35,418 nt of DNA from a virus. Of the stretch, positions 1-6,625 are shown in pieces. Position 1 is the first letter of the stretch. Each line of letters begins with the position of its first letter. The notes beneath the pieces are model-generated. The model made no database searches. It was not told the DNA's origin and saw only the letters and a list, made by a program, of their open reading frames with translations. Location: IMG/VR virus record IMGVR_UViG_3300020125_000100, positions 1 to 35,418 of that record. The stretch is one strand, 5' to 3'. A program made the translations under genes and the position numbers.

Positions 1-127
1 AAAATGGAATATCATCATTGAATTCATCTTCAATCTTAGCGCTAGGTAATGGCTTGCCAAGTATCGAAATGACTTTTTCTGATTTAACATAATCTTTTAC
101 TGCATTCTTATCTGCATAGAACCCACC
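1..127. repeat. Terminal direct repeat, left copy (circular contig overlap)
   Basis: These 127 bases are identical to 35292-35418. An exact repeat of 127 bases at contig ends is the usual sign of a circular molecule assembled with a 127-mer graph. A true phage terminal repeat of that size is possible but less likely, because P22-like phages package headfuls from circularly permuted DNA. An open reading frame continues smoothly through the join, which supports circularity. Confidence 0.93.
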
Positions 128-460
128 ATCTGGCTTCGGTTGTCCAGGCTGCACGATGATCTCGGCTTTGCCTTCACGACCAATACAATCATCAGCACCG
201 AAACAGCCCATATTATATTTATCGATCAACCCACTGCATTCAGCAAAGTGTCTTAACTTGTAAGCTGCCTTCTCTAGCAGATAATCAAACAAAGTATGCG
301 TGCCACCTTGCTTGTCCCATATAATCAAAGTTAACTTAATCATTTCATTGCCAGACTTTGATATTTGATCTTCTGCATTTGAAACTCTGAAATTGTAAAT
401 TCCTTTTTCTAGTAATGAAAAGCTATTAACTTCTTGTTCTGATTTTGGTGCAAAGTTCAT
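1..460 (-). CDS. DUF669-like single-stranded-DNA-binding protein (5' part, crosses the contig join)
   Basis: The frame starts at 458-460 and reads leftward off the window. The visible 153 residues begin MNFAPKSEQEV and contain the pattern GIYNFRVSNAEDQISKSGN..IKL, typical of the DUF669 family of phage proteins that accompany Sak4-type recombinases. It ends with EDEFNDDIPF, which matches the acidic tip of bacterial SSB used to recruit partner proteins. The start codon overlaps the stop of the recombinase gene by ATGA, so the two are translationally coupled. Role, inferred: binding single-stranded DNA beside the recombinase. Oddly, no stop follows DDIPF. On the circle the frame continues through LLPSTKESTK into the 121-residue segment at 34897-35262, giving a possible 284-residue product. 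Confidence 0.72.
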   Translation of the reverse strand, partial: MNFAPKSEQEVNSFSLLEKGIYNFRVSNAEDQISKSGNEMIKLTLIIWDKQGGTHTLFDYLLEKAAYKLRHFAECSGLIDKYNMGCFGADDCIGREGKAEIIVQPGQPKPDGGFYADKNAVKDYVKSEKVISILGKPLPSAKIEDEFNDDIPF

Positions 461-1329
461 GCTACATCTCCTTGTATTTTAGATTTAAGACTATCAATGC
501 ATTTTTGGATAATATCGGTTGGCATCTCTTCAAACTTTGATGAATTGGCTTTGTCTAACCATTTTTGCCAGACATCTTCTGAAATCTTTAAAAGGTCTAT
601 CAAGCGTAAACATTCTGTTATTTGCTCTGGTGTTGCAAGAATCTCAGCAATTGCATCGCGTTCTAATATTTCACGACCATATCTGTTGGCTATTTCATCA
701 TAGCTAAAAGGGAATTGATCGCCATCGGGAAATGATTCAATGCGGGATTTCTTGATAAGACCGATACGATCCTTTCCGCGTTTCTGGATTTCAAATACCA
801 GATCAAATAGATAATCTAGCTTTTTATAACAATCGAATGTCTGTCCCAGTACCACTAAGTTGCTTCCATATTCATTCTTGGCGTGGGCTGTGATAATAAC
901 GTTCATATCAAGTCTAAGCAATAAGTTAAGCAACTGTTTCATCTTTTTATTAGCGGATCCATAGTGTCCACCAAATGCAGTGCCATCAGGATCTTTATCG
1001 CTTATACGTTCCTTGGATGACTTGTCTAACAGATCATGATATAGCGTAGTTAATGGATCTATTACTAAAGTTTTGTATTCATGCTTCTCTGTCAATAAAG
1101 ATTTAACTTCTTTCAACAACTCATCAAAGCATGATGTCTGAAATATTGCACCGCCATTGTCTTGCAGGATTTTAATATATTGATCATTCTCAGCACCCTT
1201 TTCGGTATCGATCAAATATGGCCTTGGGAATTGTATACTTGCTGTGGTTTTACCAACACCGGCCATACCATAAAACAATGCTTTCAAACGTTTTTCAATC
1301 TTTTCAGGTTTCTTCGCACGCAACGCCAT
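457..1329 (-). CDS. Sak4-like RecA-fold ATPase (phage recombinase)
   Basis: This 290-residue AAA/RecA-type NTPase has a Walker A motif GMAGVGKTT at residues 21-29 and a Walker B motif TLVIDPLTT around 87-95. A short one-domain RecA core with an N-terminal basic segment, coded next to an SSB-like protein, is the arrangement known for Sak4 single-strand annealing/recombination proteins. It would act on replicating phage DNA. The start at 1327-1329 is preceded by GAGGTG. The end overlaps the downstream SSB-like start by 4 bases. Related phage ATPases are often annotated only as AAA family or NTP-binding, so the Sak4 label rests on size and neighbour. Confidence 0.75.
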   Translation of the reverse strand: MALRAKKPEKIEKRLKALFYGMAGVGKTTASIQFPRPYLIDTEKGAENDQYIKILQDNGGAIFQTSCFDELLKEVKSLLTEKHEYKTLVIDPLTTLYHDLLDKSSKERISDKDPDGTAFGGHYGSANKKMKQLLNLLLRLDMNVIITAHAKNEYGSNLVVLGQTFDCYKKLDYLFDLVFEIQKRGKDRIGLIKKSRIESFPDGDQFPFSYDEIANRYGREILERDAIAEILATPEQITECLRLIDLLKISEDVWQKWLDKANSSKFEEMPTDIIQKCIDSLKSKIQGDVA

Positions 1330-1337
1330 TCAACACC

Positions 1338-1448
1338 TCATAAACTGATATTAGATATCTCAATAATGCAGACATAAACCGCCACGCTGACCACAAATAG
1401 CAAAGCAATGGTAATTAATATATCCAGCATATTTGAACTTTTTGACAT
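1338..1448 (-). CDS. 36-residue single-pass membrane peptide
   Basis: A short frame starts at 1446-1448 with AAGGA seven bases upstream and ends just 8 bases before the recombinase start. It encodes a short polar head (MSKSSN) followed by a hydrophobic stretch LDILITIALLFVVSVAVYV, about one membrane span, and a short tail. Function unknown. Position in a tight leftward operon and a good ribosome site support it as a real gene. Confidence 0.6.
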   Translation of the reverse strand: MSKSSNMLDILITIALLFVVSVAVYVCIIEISNISL

Positions 1449-1468
1449 TCTTAAATCCTTATAATCTT

Positions 1469-1876
1469 TTAGGCTTGTGCTGACCATGTGACCTCTCCAT
1501 TATCTAAATGTCTGATGGGTTGCAATCCAGCTTCTATGAATGTGGCTATGCGTCTATCTGCAACACGCTCTGCAAATAATTGATCCATTTCATATGTGAA
1601 ATGTTCCACTGCATTGTTTCGCATAGTTTCAGCCAACGCATAAGCTTGGGAATGCGAACCTTTTAAGAGATATCTAACAAAATGTTCTACGGTTTGTTCG
1701 AAATTATCATGTTCTATGATGGCATTGTAACAATCAGTGCCAAGTGCTTTCATGCATTCAGCGGTCAGGAAATCTTTGTCATGATCTTCTAATCCTGCGT
1801 AAGATTCATATCCGCAGCGTATTAGTGAGTCTACCAGACCGGTTATTTCTTTTTTGTACATGTATTTAGGTATCAT
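1469..1876 (-). CDS. Hypothetical early protein, 135 residues
   Basis: I do not recognise this protein. It is acidic and mostly helical in appearance, with HDKDFL, CYNAIIEHD and ENA-like helices and no membrane span. An in-frame ATG exists 36 bases further upstream (1912), but the start at 1874-1876 is preferred. It overlaps the upstream stop as ATGA and has AAGGATGG at the right distance. Position between two small genes and the recombinase suggests an early accessory role. Confidence 0.7.
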   Translation of the reverse strand: MIPKYMYKKEITGLVDSLIRCGYESYAGLEDHDKDFLTAECMKALGTDCYNAIIEHDNFEQTVEHFVRYLLKGSHSQAYALAETMRNNAVEHFTYEMDQLFAERVADRRIATFIEAGLQPIRHLDNGEVTWSAQA

Positions 1877-2079
1877 AAACCACCATCCTTGATTAATGAA
1901 TATTCGATCCATCCTTCTACTGACTTGAACATGCTTTTAAGTTCTGCATGGCTTAAGTCTAGAGTTTCATAATCCCAATTCTTTGAGAGTTTTAGCTTTA
2001 CTATTTTGTCTATTAAATCCACAGCACAACTATGTGCTTGATCTCTAACTGATAATTGTTGTAACCTTTGCGTATTCAT
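1873..2079 (-). CDS. Hypothetical early protein, 68 residues
   Basis: Small soluble protein starting MNTQRLQQLSVRDQ, with a likely helical middle (VDLIDKIVKLKLSKNW) and no recognised domain. Its stop overlaps the next start by 4 bases, so it is coupled to the 135-residue gene. A hairpin at 2107-2138 lies in the gap just upstream and may affect how much message reaches it. Confidence 0.62.
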   Translation of the reverse strand: MNTQRLQQLSVRDQAHSCAVDLIDKIVKLKLSKNWDYETLDLSHAELKSMFKSVEGWIEYSLIKDGGL

Positions 2080-2106
2080 AATCTACCTACTCAGTTGTTT
2101 ATGATA

Positions 2107-2138
2107 GACCCACCAAGGCTTGCACGCTTTGATGGGTC
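2107..2138 (-). other. Hairpin between two early genes
   Basis: GACCCA (2107-2112) pairs with TGGGTC (2133-2138). A second short pairing (CAA with TTG, GC with GC) inside it gives a roughly 32-base hairpin. No T-run follows on either strand, so it is not a standard terminator. In a leftward transcript it sits between the CCDC90-like gene and the 68-residue gene and could be an attenuator or RNA-processing site. Confidence 0.45.
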
Positions 2139-2148
2139 ACCTGATTAA

Positions 2149-2415
2149 TTAATGTCTAATAATAAACCCCAATATCGAAATAACAACTCCAGAACAAACT
2201 ATTAGCATTCCGCCTAATTTTATTATTAACTTATTTTGTATATCTTCTATCTTTTGTTGAATAGATTTTTCCAACCAAATAATATCAGCCTTAGTAACCA
2301 ATTGGTAATCAACCATTTTAGCTATTTGTTCAGCTTGATATTCCGCTTGTTCTCTAGGTATTCCAACTAGCACAGCTCCTTTTGTGTATTGTAAAGTATC
2401 AAATATTGCCGACAT
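2149..2415 (-). CDS. CCDC90/DUF1640-like coiled-coil membrane protein
   Basis: 88 residues. The head FDTLQYTKGAVLVGIPREQAE, then EQIAKMVDYQLVTKADI, a coiled coil (LEKSIQQKIEDIQNKL) and a C-terminal hydrophobic segment GGMLIVCSGVVISILGFII match the layout of DUF1640/bacterial CCDC90-type proteins. These are common small proteins in phages and proteobacteria and have no settled function. It probably anchors in the inner membrane as a coiled-coil oligomer. The start is preceded by GAGGAA, which overlaps the end of the upstream regulator gene. Confidence 0.68.
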   Translation of the reverse strand: MSAIFDTLQYTKGAVLVGIPREQAEYQAEQIAKMVDYQLVTKADIIWLEKSIQQKIEDIQNKLIIKLGGMLIVCSGVVISILGFIIRH

Positions 2416-2420
2416 TTTAT

Positions 2421-2591
2421 TTATTCCTCGTGTACATCATTACTAAACTTTTTATTCTGTACCGCACGTTCCAGCATCTCTCTTACTTGTTCTAATAAAC
2501 TTATTTCTCTTTGTATGGACATTATTTTTATTTTCTTCCAGCACTCATTGCTCACACTTACTGATATGTTTTTTAAAACTTCTTCTTTCAT
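2421..2591 (-). CDS. Ribbon-helix-helix (Arc-like) protein, 56 residues
   Basis: The pattern KNISVSVSNECWKKIK (beta strand then helix) followed by REISLLEQVREMLERAV (second helix) fits the ribbon-helix-helix fold of phage P22 Arc and Mnt, which bind DNA as dimers through the strand. It ends 5 bases before the CCDC90-like start. AAGGA lies 11 bases upstream of the start. Likely a repressor of its own operon or of a neighbouring promoter; the target is not known. Confidence 0.6.
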   Translation of the reverse strand: MKEEVLKNISVSVSNECWKKIKIMSIQREISLLEQVREMLERAVQNKKFSNDVHEE

Positions 2592-2626
2592 GGTCTAGCT
2601 GTCCTTGTTGTTAATGTGAAATGCAA

Positions 2627-2797
2627 TTATAACTTAGCATCATCTAACTGTAAAGGAGTTTCTAAGCTTTTTTTATATTTCTTTAATAACGAACACAATA
2701 TAGAATTCATAGGCATCTCCACATCAACGGATCTTTTCTTCAAAAACGACCATAATTCTACTGGAACGCGTATATTAAATGTCTTTAGATCTTCCAT
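2627..2797 (-). CDS. Ribbon-helix-helix (Arc-like) regulator, 56 residues
   Basis: First gene of the leftward operon. LKTFNIRVPVELWSFLKKRS shows the alternating strand (F.I.V) and first helix of a ribbon-helix-helix protein. MPMNSILCSLLKKYKKSL forms the second helix. A strong ribosome site AGGAGAG precedes the start. It lies about 50 bases downstream of a good sigma70-type promoter (2846-2873), the normal place for a self-controlling repressor. It is followed by a second protein of the same fold and length but little sequence identity. Confidence 0.7.
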   Translation of the reverse strand: MEDLKTFNIRVPVELWSFLKKRSVDVEMPMNSILCSLLKKYKKSLETPLQLDDAKL

Positions 2798-2814
2798 TGC
2801 ACTCTCCTTTTCTT

Positions 2815-2841
2815 TTGAGTTATTTTCAGTTAAACTATACT
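2815..2841 (+). promoter_or_regulatory. Candidate rightward promoter for the replication block
   Basis: TTGAGT (2815-2820), a 15-base spacer and TATACT (2836-2841) read rightward toward the 40-residue gene and helicase. The spacer is shorter than ideal. It overlaps the leftward promoter region, so the two transcripts would be divergent and could share control by the ribbon-helix-helix proteins. Confidence 0.35.
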
Positions 2842-2845
2842 TCGC

Positions 2846-2873
2846 ATCATATCACATATAGTAGTATTTTCAA
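2846..2873 (-). promoter_or_regulatory. Sigma70-type promoter of the leftward early operon
   Basis: On the minus strand TTGAAA (2868-2873) and TATGAT (2846-2851) are separated by 16 bases. Transcription would start near 2840 and run into the two ribbon-helix-helix genes. The spacer holds the repetitive ACTACTATAT, a possible operator half-site. Confidence 0.6.
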
Positions 2874-2890
2874 CATTTATAAAGGATTTT

Positions 2891-3013
2891 ATGACATACG
2901 GATATAAAGAATACGAAGAAATACTAAGATTACTTTTCAAGTATAATATTGTTCTTACTGATAAAGTTTATGAGGATTATGTTAAAGATTTAACTAAGAT
3001 ATTTAAAATTTGA
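2891..3013 (+). CDS. 40-residue hypothetical protein
   Basis: Short frame MTGY-like in composition (MTYGYKEYEEILRLLFK...) ending DLTKIFKI. AAAGGA sits five bases before the start. It is rich in Tyr, Lys and Leu and probably forms two helices. First gene of the rightward block, divergent from the regulators. Function unknown; too short for family assignment. Confidence 0.55.
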   Translation: MTYGYKEYEEILRLLFKYNIVLTDKVYEDYVKDLTKIFKI

Positions 3014-3016
3014 ATA

Positions 3017-3039
3017 TAGGGGATCTAGTAAATCCCCTA
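3017..3039 (+). other. Perfect 8-bp hairpin
   Basis: TAGGGGAT pairs with ATCCCCTA around a 7-base loop, just after the 40-residue gene. No T-run follows, so it may protect or process the message or act as a protein site rather than terminate transcription. Confidence 0.5.
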
Positions 3040-3073
3040 CAAATATTACACACACAAAAGGTATAAGTATTAT

Positions 3074-3427
3074 ATGTCATCACAGAATAATTGCAAGCTT
3101 CCTGCTTATTCAAAGCCTTTATTTGACTTGATTCAATCAGGTCAGCGTCCAAATAATTCTATTAATGTATTTATAGGTCAACTTGCCTGGCAGAAGGGGA
3201 GGGTGTTTTCTGTAAGCTATCCAACAAGAACCATTGTTTTGCCGCCCTGGGATGATCCTTTGCCATTCTATTGGCCAGTTCCGACATGTGATGTTTTGGT
3301 GCATGATACTGGATACGCAGAAACAAATTACCTAGAAGATTTAGTGTTTAGTTTGCTCAGGGACGGAGCTTCTATTGTCAGAACTGTGTCACCTGAATTT
3401 TTATTAACCGTTTTCCACAAGGAATAG
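3074..3427 (+). CDS. Hypothetical protein, 117 residues, next to the helicase
   Basis: Not recognised. It is rich in Pro and Trp (PPWDDPLPFYWPVPTCDVLVHD) and has no membrane span. Its stop lies 4 bases before the helicase start, so it is probably co-expressed and may help replication start. Its ribosome site is weak (AAAGG about 13 bases upstream of the ATG). Confidence 0.65.
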   Translation: MSSQNNCKLPAYSKPLFDLIQSGQRPNNSINVFIGQLAWQKGRVFSVSYPTRTIVLPPWDDPLPFYWPVPTCDVLVHDTGYAETNYLEDLVFSLLRDGASIVRTVSPEFLLTVFHKE

Positions 3428-3431
3428 TGTC

Positions 3432-4583
3432 ATGACTCATCCTAATGATAAAGTTATAAATATGGGCGATAAAAGAAAATCACAACACCAATCTGGTGTA
3501 ATTGATTTATATAAATTAAATGTATTAAATGCTGATGAAATTATACCAAAAAAACAACCTTGGTTATGGCAAGATTATATACCATTAGAGACCTGCACGC
3601 TTCTCGCTGGAAAGGGTGGAATTGGTAAAAGTCAGTTATTAATGTTTATGGCTTCAATGGTAAGTAATGGCAGTCAATTTGAGATTAACTCTAACAAACA
3701 TTCTATTCAAAAAGGTAAAGTATTAATTTTATCAGCCGAAGATCACAATGCTTATACTATTGTTCCACGTTTAAAAGCAGCAAAAGCAAATTTACAAAAT
3801 ATTAAAATCATCGATTCAGCTGTGAATGCAAATGACGGTCTTAATGAAAGATTCATTACTTTAGATAATGATATTAATTTATTGCAATCAACTATTAATG
3901 AAATAGATGATGTTCGTTTAATCATCATAGATCCGATTACAGCTTACATTGGCAATATAAAAGAAAATCGTTCATCAGAAGTTAGGGCTTTTATTTTAAA
4001 GCTTAATCGTCTTGCAGAACGTAATAATTTAGCGATCATTCTTAATACCCATACTAGAAAATCTTCTGGAAGTGGCGATGGTCCTACATCTGCGGCTGAT
4101 GAAATCATGGGATCTAGTGCCTGGGCCAATACTGTTCGATCGTCTTTTTCTGTCAGTAAAGATCCTGAAAATGAAGATTCCTTCTTGTTCATATCATCTA
4201 AAACCAATTACAAAAAACCTGAAGGTTTGTCATACAAAATTGAATCTTTTGATCTTATAGAAGGAGAAGAATCTATCGTTACATCCAATATCCAATGGAA
4301 AAATTGCAAAGTTGATATAACAGCGGATGAGGCTGTAAATATTAAATCTTATGAAAATAAATTAGCTATTGATGAAGCTAAAGAATTCATTTTAGATCAA
4401 TTAAAGTTCGGAAATAAAGAATATAAAATAATTTTAGCTCAAGCATTTGACGAAGGAATTACTGCAACGACCTTAAAACGTGCTAGACAGGCTCTTTCTA
4501 AAGAAGGAACGCCAATAATTATGGACTCCTCCAACTTGGACGCTAGAAAAAGAATCTGGTACATAGGAAATGTAAAAATATAA
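3432..4583 (+). CDS. RepA-like (AAA_25) replicative helicase/ATPase
   Basis: 383 residues. A RecA-type core shows Walker A GKGGIGKS at 60-67, Walker B RLIIIDPITAY around 162-172, and LNTHTRK at 204-210, which resembles the sensor motif of RSF1010 RepA-type hexameric helicases. The region around 345-383 (TATTLKRARQALSKEG) looks like a winged-helix tail. It would unwind DNA for phage replication. The repeat-rich AT stretch directly downstream (4593-4947) is a natural origin candidate. AAGGA lies eight or so bases before the ATG. A recombination ATPase role cannot be excluded, but the genome already has a Sak4-like protein. Confidence 0.75.
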   Translation: MTHPNDKVINMGDKRKSQHQSGVIDLYKLNVLNADEIIPKKQPWLWQDYIPLETCTLLAGKGGIGKSQLLMFMASMVSNGSQFEINSNKHSIQKGKVLILSAEDHNAYTIVPRLKAAKANLQNIKIIDSAVNANDGLNERFITLDNDINLLQSTINEIDDVRLIIIDPITAYIGNIKENRSSEVRAFILKLNRLAERNNLAIILNTHTRKSSGSGDGPTSAADEIMGSSAWANTVRSSFSVSKDPENEDSFLFISSKTNYKKPEGLSYKIESFDLIEGEESIVTSNIQWKNCKVDITADEAVNIKSYENKLAIDEAKEFILDQLKFGNKEYKIILAQAFDEGITATTLKRARQALSKEGTPIIMDSSNLDARKRIWYIGNVKI

Positions 4584-4592
4584 TACATATAA

Positions 4593-4947
4593 TAGCGATC
4601 ATTAGCGATCATTTAAGCGGTTTCAATGCATTTTGAGCCGCTTTTTTTTTATACAAAAATATTTTCTAAACATAGATACACATGATCGCGATCGCTATCT
4701 CTCAAACAGGCGCCAATCCTCAATAAATAGCGATCTTCTGCATATATTATATGCGATCATTTTAAGATATGATCTCTATTATGTGCAATTAATTAACGAT
4801 CACCATATGTATATGATCGCTATATATATATACAATGATCTCTATTATTATTATATATATTAATATGTTATATATAGCGATCAAGATCATCATCCCTGAG
4901 GGTGTTAGAGAAAAAAGAGTTAATTGTATAATTAATTGACGATCATA
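4593..4947. repeat. Iteron-like GCGATC repeat array, candidate replication origin
   Basis: Variants of TAGCGATCAT recur in both orientations: 4593 and 4603 (tandem), 4682-4697 (back to back), 4728, 4752, 4796, 4814 (reverse), 4875 and 4939. Thirteen GATC sites fall in about 350 bases, far above chance. Between them lie long AT tracts (TATATATATA, TTATTATTATATATAT). No gene covers 4584-4967. Repeats plus an AT-rich unwinding zone next to a helicase gene are the usual make-up of an origin. GATC is also the Dam methylation site. The array could instead be a regulator-binding cluster. Confidence 0.68.
4615..4650 (+). terminator. Rho-independent terminator after the helicase gene
   Basis: AAGCGG (4615-4620) pairs with CCGCTT (4638-4643) with extra TCAA/TTGA pairing inside, followed by nine T residues. 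It lies 31 bases after the helicase stop and inside the repeat region. Confidence 0.75.
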
Positions 4948-4967
4948 GTTGTTTATGAGGATATTTC

Positions 4968-5180
4968 ATGATTTTTAAATTTGGCATTGTTTATCTAAAT
5001 TCCGATAAAATAATAAAAATTCATTTTATTAAAGGAAAAGGTCAATACGGAATAAGAATTCATTATCAAGATGGATCTGATAGTGGGTATGAAGATGTTC
5101 TTCATGAATCATTACAGGATGCTGAAGAAGATTTAAATGATCTTTTATTATTATTATCAACAGGAAATTTATTGAAATGA
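4968..5180 (+). CDS. Hypothetical protein, 70 residues
   Basis: Begins MIFKFGIVYLNSDKIIKI and ends with an acidic helix ESLQDAEEDLNDLLLLLS. The first half looks like beta strands. GAGGATA precedes the start. The stop overlaps the next start (ATGA), so the following gene is coupled. First gene right of the repeat array. Not recognised. Confidence 0.65.
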   Translation: MIFKFGIVYLNSDKIIKIHFIKGKGQYGIRIHYQDGSDSGYEDVLHESLQDAEEDLNDLLLLLSTGNLLK

Positions 5181-5356
5181 AATTTGAATGGGAAAATATT
5201 TATTCAGATGGTGAATTATTTACCATGAGAGCAAAAGTATTTGGCGGTTGGTGCATTTTAAATACTAAATTTGAACCAAATGAAATAGGAAATGTAATAA
5301 GCGAATCAATGGTATTCGTTCCCGATCCTAATCATGAATGGGTAATAAATGGATAA
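5177..5356 (+). CDS. Hypothetical protein, 59 residues
   Basis: Overlaps the previous gene by 4 bases. Sequence MKFEWENIYSDGELFTMRAK then FGGWCILNTKFEP suggests a small all-beta protein with many aromatic residues. No known domain was recognised. The tight operon position supports it. Confidence 0.6.
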   Translation: MKFEWENIYSDGELFTMRAKVFGGWCILNTKFEPNEIGNVISESMVFVPDPNHEWVING

Positions 5357-5408
5357 ATACACACCCTGCCTAAAATGCGGCTACCGCAGGTTATTCTGTA
5401 GGTGTTAA
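5349..5408 (+). CDS. Possible 19-residue zinc-binding micropeptide
   Basis: A very short frame, overlapping the previous gene by 8 bases, encodes MDKYTPCLKCGYRRLFCRC. The CxxC plus CxC pattern is a compact metal-binding arrangement. It may be a genuine phage microprotein, but its size means chance cannot be excluded. Confidence 0.35.
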   Translation: MDKYTPCLKCGYRRLFCRC

Positions 5409-5438
5409 TGTTCCACATAGAACTATCAAGGATGATAC

Positions 5439-5618
5439 ATGCTAGAAAAAATCGAATGGTCACAGCGAAGTAAGCGCTATAAGACAAAGTACATGGACGA
5501 ACTGAAGAATCTATACGGAGCAGCCAAGGATGGCAGCAATACGACCCAAGAAAGAACCGTCGACAATTTGTCCGACAGAGGATGCGGAGCAGACGAAGCT
5601 GGTAGCATGGCTAGATAA
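5439..5618 (+). CDS. Hypothetical protein, 59 residues, overlapping the VRR-NUC gene
   Basis: Starts with a good AAGGA site (six bases upstream). The first 35 residues (MLEKIEWSQRSKRYKTKYMDE...) are basic and helical. The last 30 are read from the other frame of the nuclease gene and look low in structure. The 89-base overlap with the next gene is unusually long for this genome. The product might be a small regulator, or its stop might simply fall late. Confidence 0.5.
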   Translation: MLEKIEWSQRSKRYKTKYMDELKNLYGAAKDGSNTTQERTVDNLSDRGCGADEAGSMAR

Positions 5619-5931
5619 AAACCATATTATCCATTACGCCATACCCAATGGTGGAAAGCGATCTTTTGCGCAAGGCTGCAAATTAAAGCGTACAGGCGTT
5701 AAAGCCGGAGTCCCTGACCTTTGCATTCCCGTTCCGTCAAATACGTACCACGGGCTTTATATTGAGCTTAAGAGAATATCTGGCGGTGTATTGTCACAAC
5801 CGCAACGCGATTGGCTGGTTAGATTGCGTCGTCAAGGTTACTGCGCAGAAGTTTGTAAGGGATTTAATGAAGCGAAAGCAATTGTCATGGAATATCTTAA
5901 TATGTACAATGACATACATCTGTGTTCCTAG
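5530..5931 (+). CDS. VRR-NUC domain nuclease
   Basis: 133 residues carrying the virus-type replication-repair nuclease pattern: E20-Q21 near the N terminus, AIPNGGKR at 37-44, GVKAGVPDL at 56-64 with the key Asp63, YIELK at 77-81 with Glu79 and Lys81, then LSQPQRDWLVRLRRQGY. This is the PD-(D/E)XK fold known in phage nucleases and Holliday-junction resolvases. It probably resolves branched DNA before packaging. The start is set by GGAG nine bases upstream; the first 15 residues are outside the domain and might not all be used. Confidence 0.85.
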   Translation: MAAIRPKKEPSTICPTEDAEQTKLVAWLDKNHIIHYAIPNGGKRSFAQGCKLKRTGVKAGVPDLCIPVPSNTYHGLYIELKRISGGVLSQPQRDWLVRLRRQGYCAEVCKGFNEAKAIVMEYLNMYNDIHLCS

Positions 5932-6022
5932 CACGGCTAACCTTTCCTTGGGTTTGAGTTGATGTCGACATTGTTTTGCATATTTATCCTGTAATCAGTT
6001 TTTTGTTGCTCCTTGTTGTTAC

Positions 6023-6047
6023 CCCGGTTGTCGTGACCGGGTTTTTT
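6023..6047 (+). terminator. Rho-independent terminator after the nuclease gene
   Basis: CCCGGT (6023-6028) pairs with ACCGGG (6036-6041) around a 7-base loop, then six T residues. It separates the replication block from the lysis block. Confidence 0.85.
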
Positions 6048-6060
6048 ATGGAAATCATGG

Positions 6061-6219
6061 ATGATTGTCTCAAATTGCTGCAACCAAGATGTGGAAGTTG
6101 TTCTCGAATGTTTTGTATGTAATTATTGTGGTAAGCCCTGCCGAACAAGATTCAGTTTGCAACTTACGGATGATACGCATGACCATAATGAGCATGATGC
6201 CCGATCAGATTTTTGTTAA
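6061..6219 (+). CDS. Zinc-ribbon microprotein, 52 residues
   Basis: Encodes MIVSNCCNQDVEVVLECFVCNYCGKPC, a CC...CxxCGKPC pattern seen in many small phage zinc-ribbon proteins of unknown role. The tail is His/Asp-rich (TDDTHDHNEHD). GGAAA lies six bases before the ATG. It overlaps the lysozyme frame, which supports placing the lysozyme start late. It may bind a host protein or nucleic acid. Confidence 0.7.
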   Translation: MIVSNCCNQDVEVVLECFVCNYCGKPCRTRFSLQLTDDTHDHNEHDARSDFC

Positions 6220-6625
6220 GCTTAAGCGCTCTCTTACTCTGCATGAAGATAGACAAAAATTCCCCTATATTGACACGCTTGGAAATCTAACAATCGGAAT
6301 TGGATATAATTTATCTGCTCGCGGGATATCTGATGAGTGGATTGATAAGCAATTTTCTGAAGATGTCAGTTATTTTTACGATAAATTGATGGAAGATTTC
6401 AGCTGGTTTAAAGAATTAAATGATGATAGACAGATAGTTTTATGTGACATGGCATTCATGGGTTACAAGAAATTCTGTGAATTTACGAAGATGTTAACAG
6501 CGCTTTCTGACCATGCTTATGCAGAAGCTGCCTGGGAAATGTTGAATAGTGATTGGGCTCATCAAGTCAAAGGTCGTGCGCAAATACTATCTGATGCTAT
6601 GCTAATGGGAGTTTATAATGTTTAA
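6179..6625 (+). CDS. T4-type lysozyme (endolysin, glycoside hydrolase 24)
   Basis: Cleaves peptidoglycan glycan strands at lysis. The motif HEDRQKFPYIDTLGNLTIGIGY carries Glu, Asp and Thr with the same spacing (9 and 6) as T4 lysozyme Glu11-Asp20-Thr26. With the start used here they are E23, D32 and T38. The frame is open further upstream (to 6065), but that part overlaps the zinc-ribbon gene and looks non-coding. Possible starts are 6179, 6188, 6194 and 6197. No signal peptide, so it needs a holin. The stop overlaps the next gene by 8 bases. Confidence 0.85.
   Translation: MTIMSMMPDQIFVKLKRSLTLHEDRQKFPYIDTLGNLTIGIGYNLSARGISDEWIDKQFSEDVSYFYDKLMEDFSWFKELNDDRQIVLCDMAFMGYKKFCEFTKMLTALSDHAYAEAAWEMLNSDWAHQVKGRAQILSDAMLMGVYNV

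Noticed and set aside
2616-2861. 81-codon plus-strand frame opposite the ribbon-helix-helix gene
   Set aside because: The minus-strand gene has a good ribosome site, promoter and fold; this one has none.
4633-4863. 76-codon plus-strand frame in the repeat array
   Set aside because: Made of Tyr/Ile/Asp runs from AT repeats, starts inside a terminator, no ribosome site.
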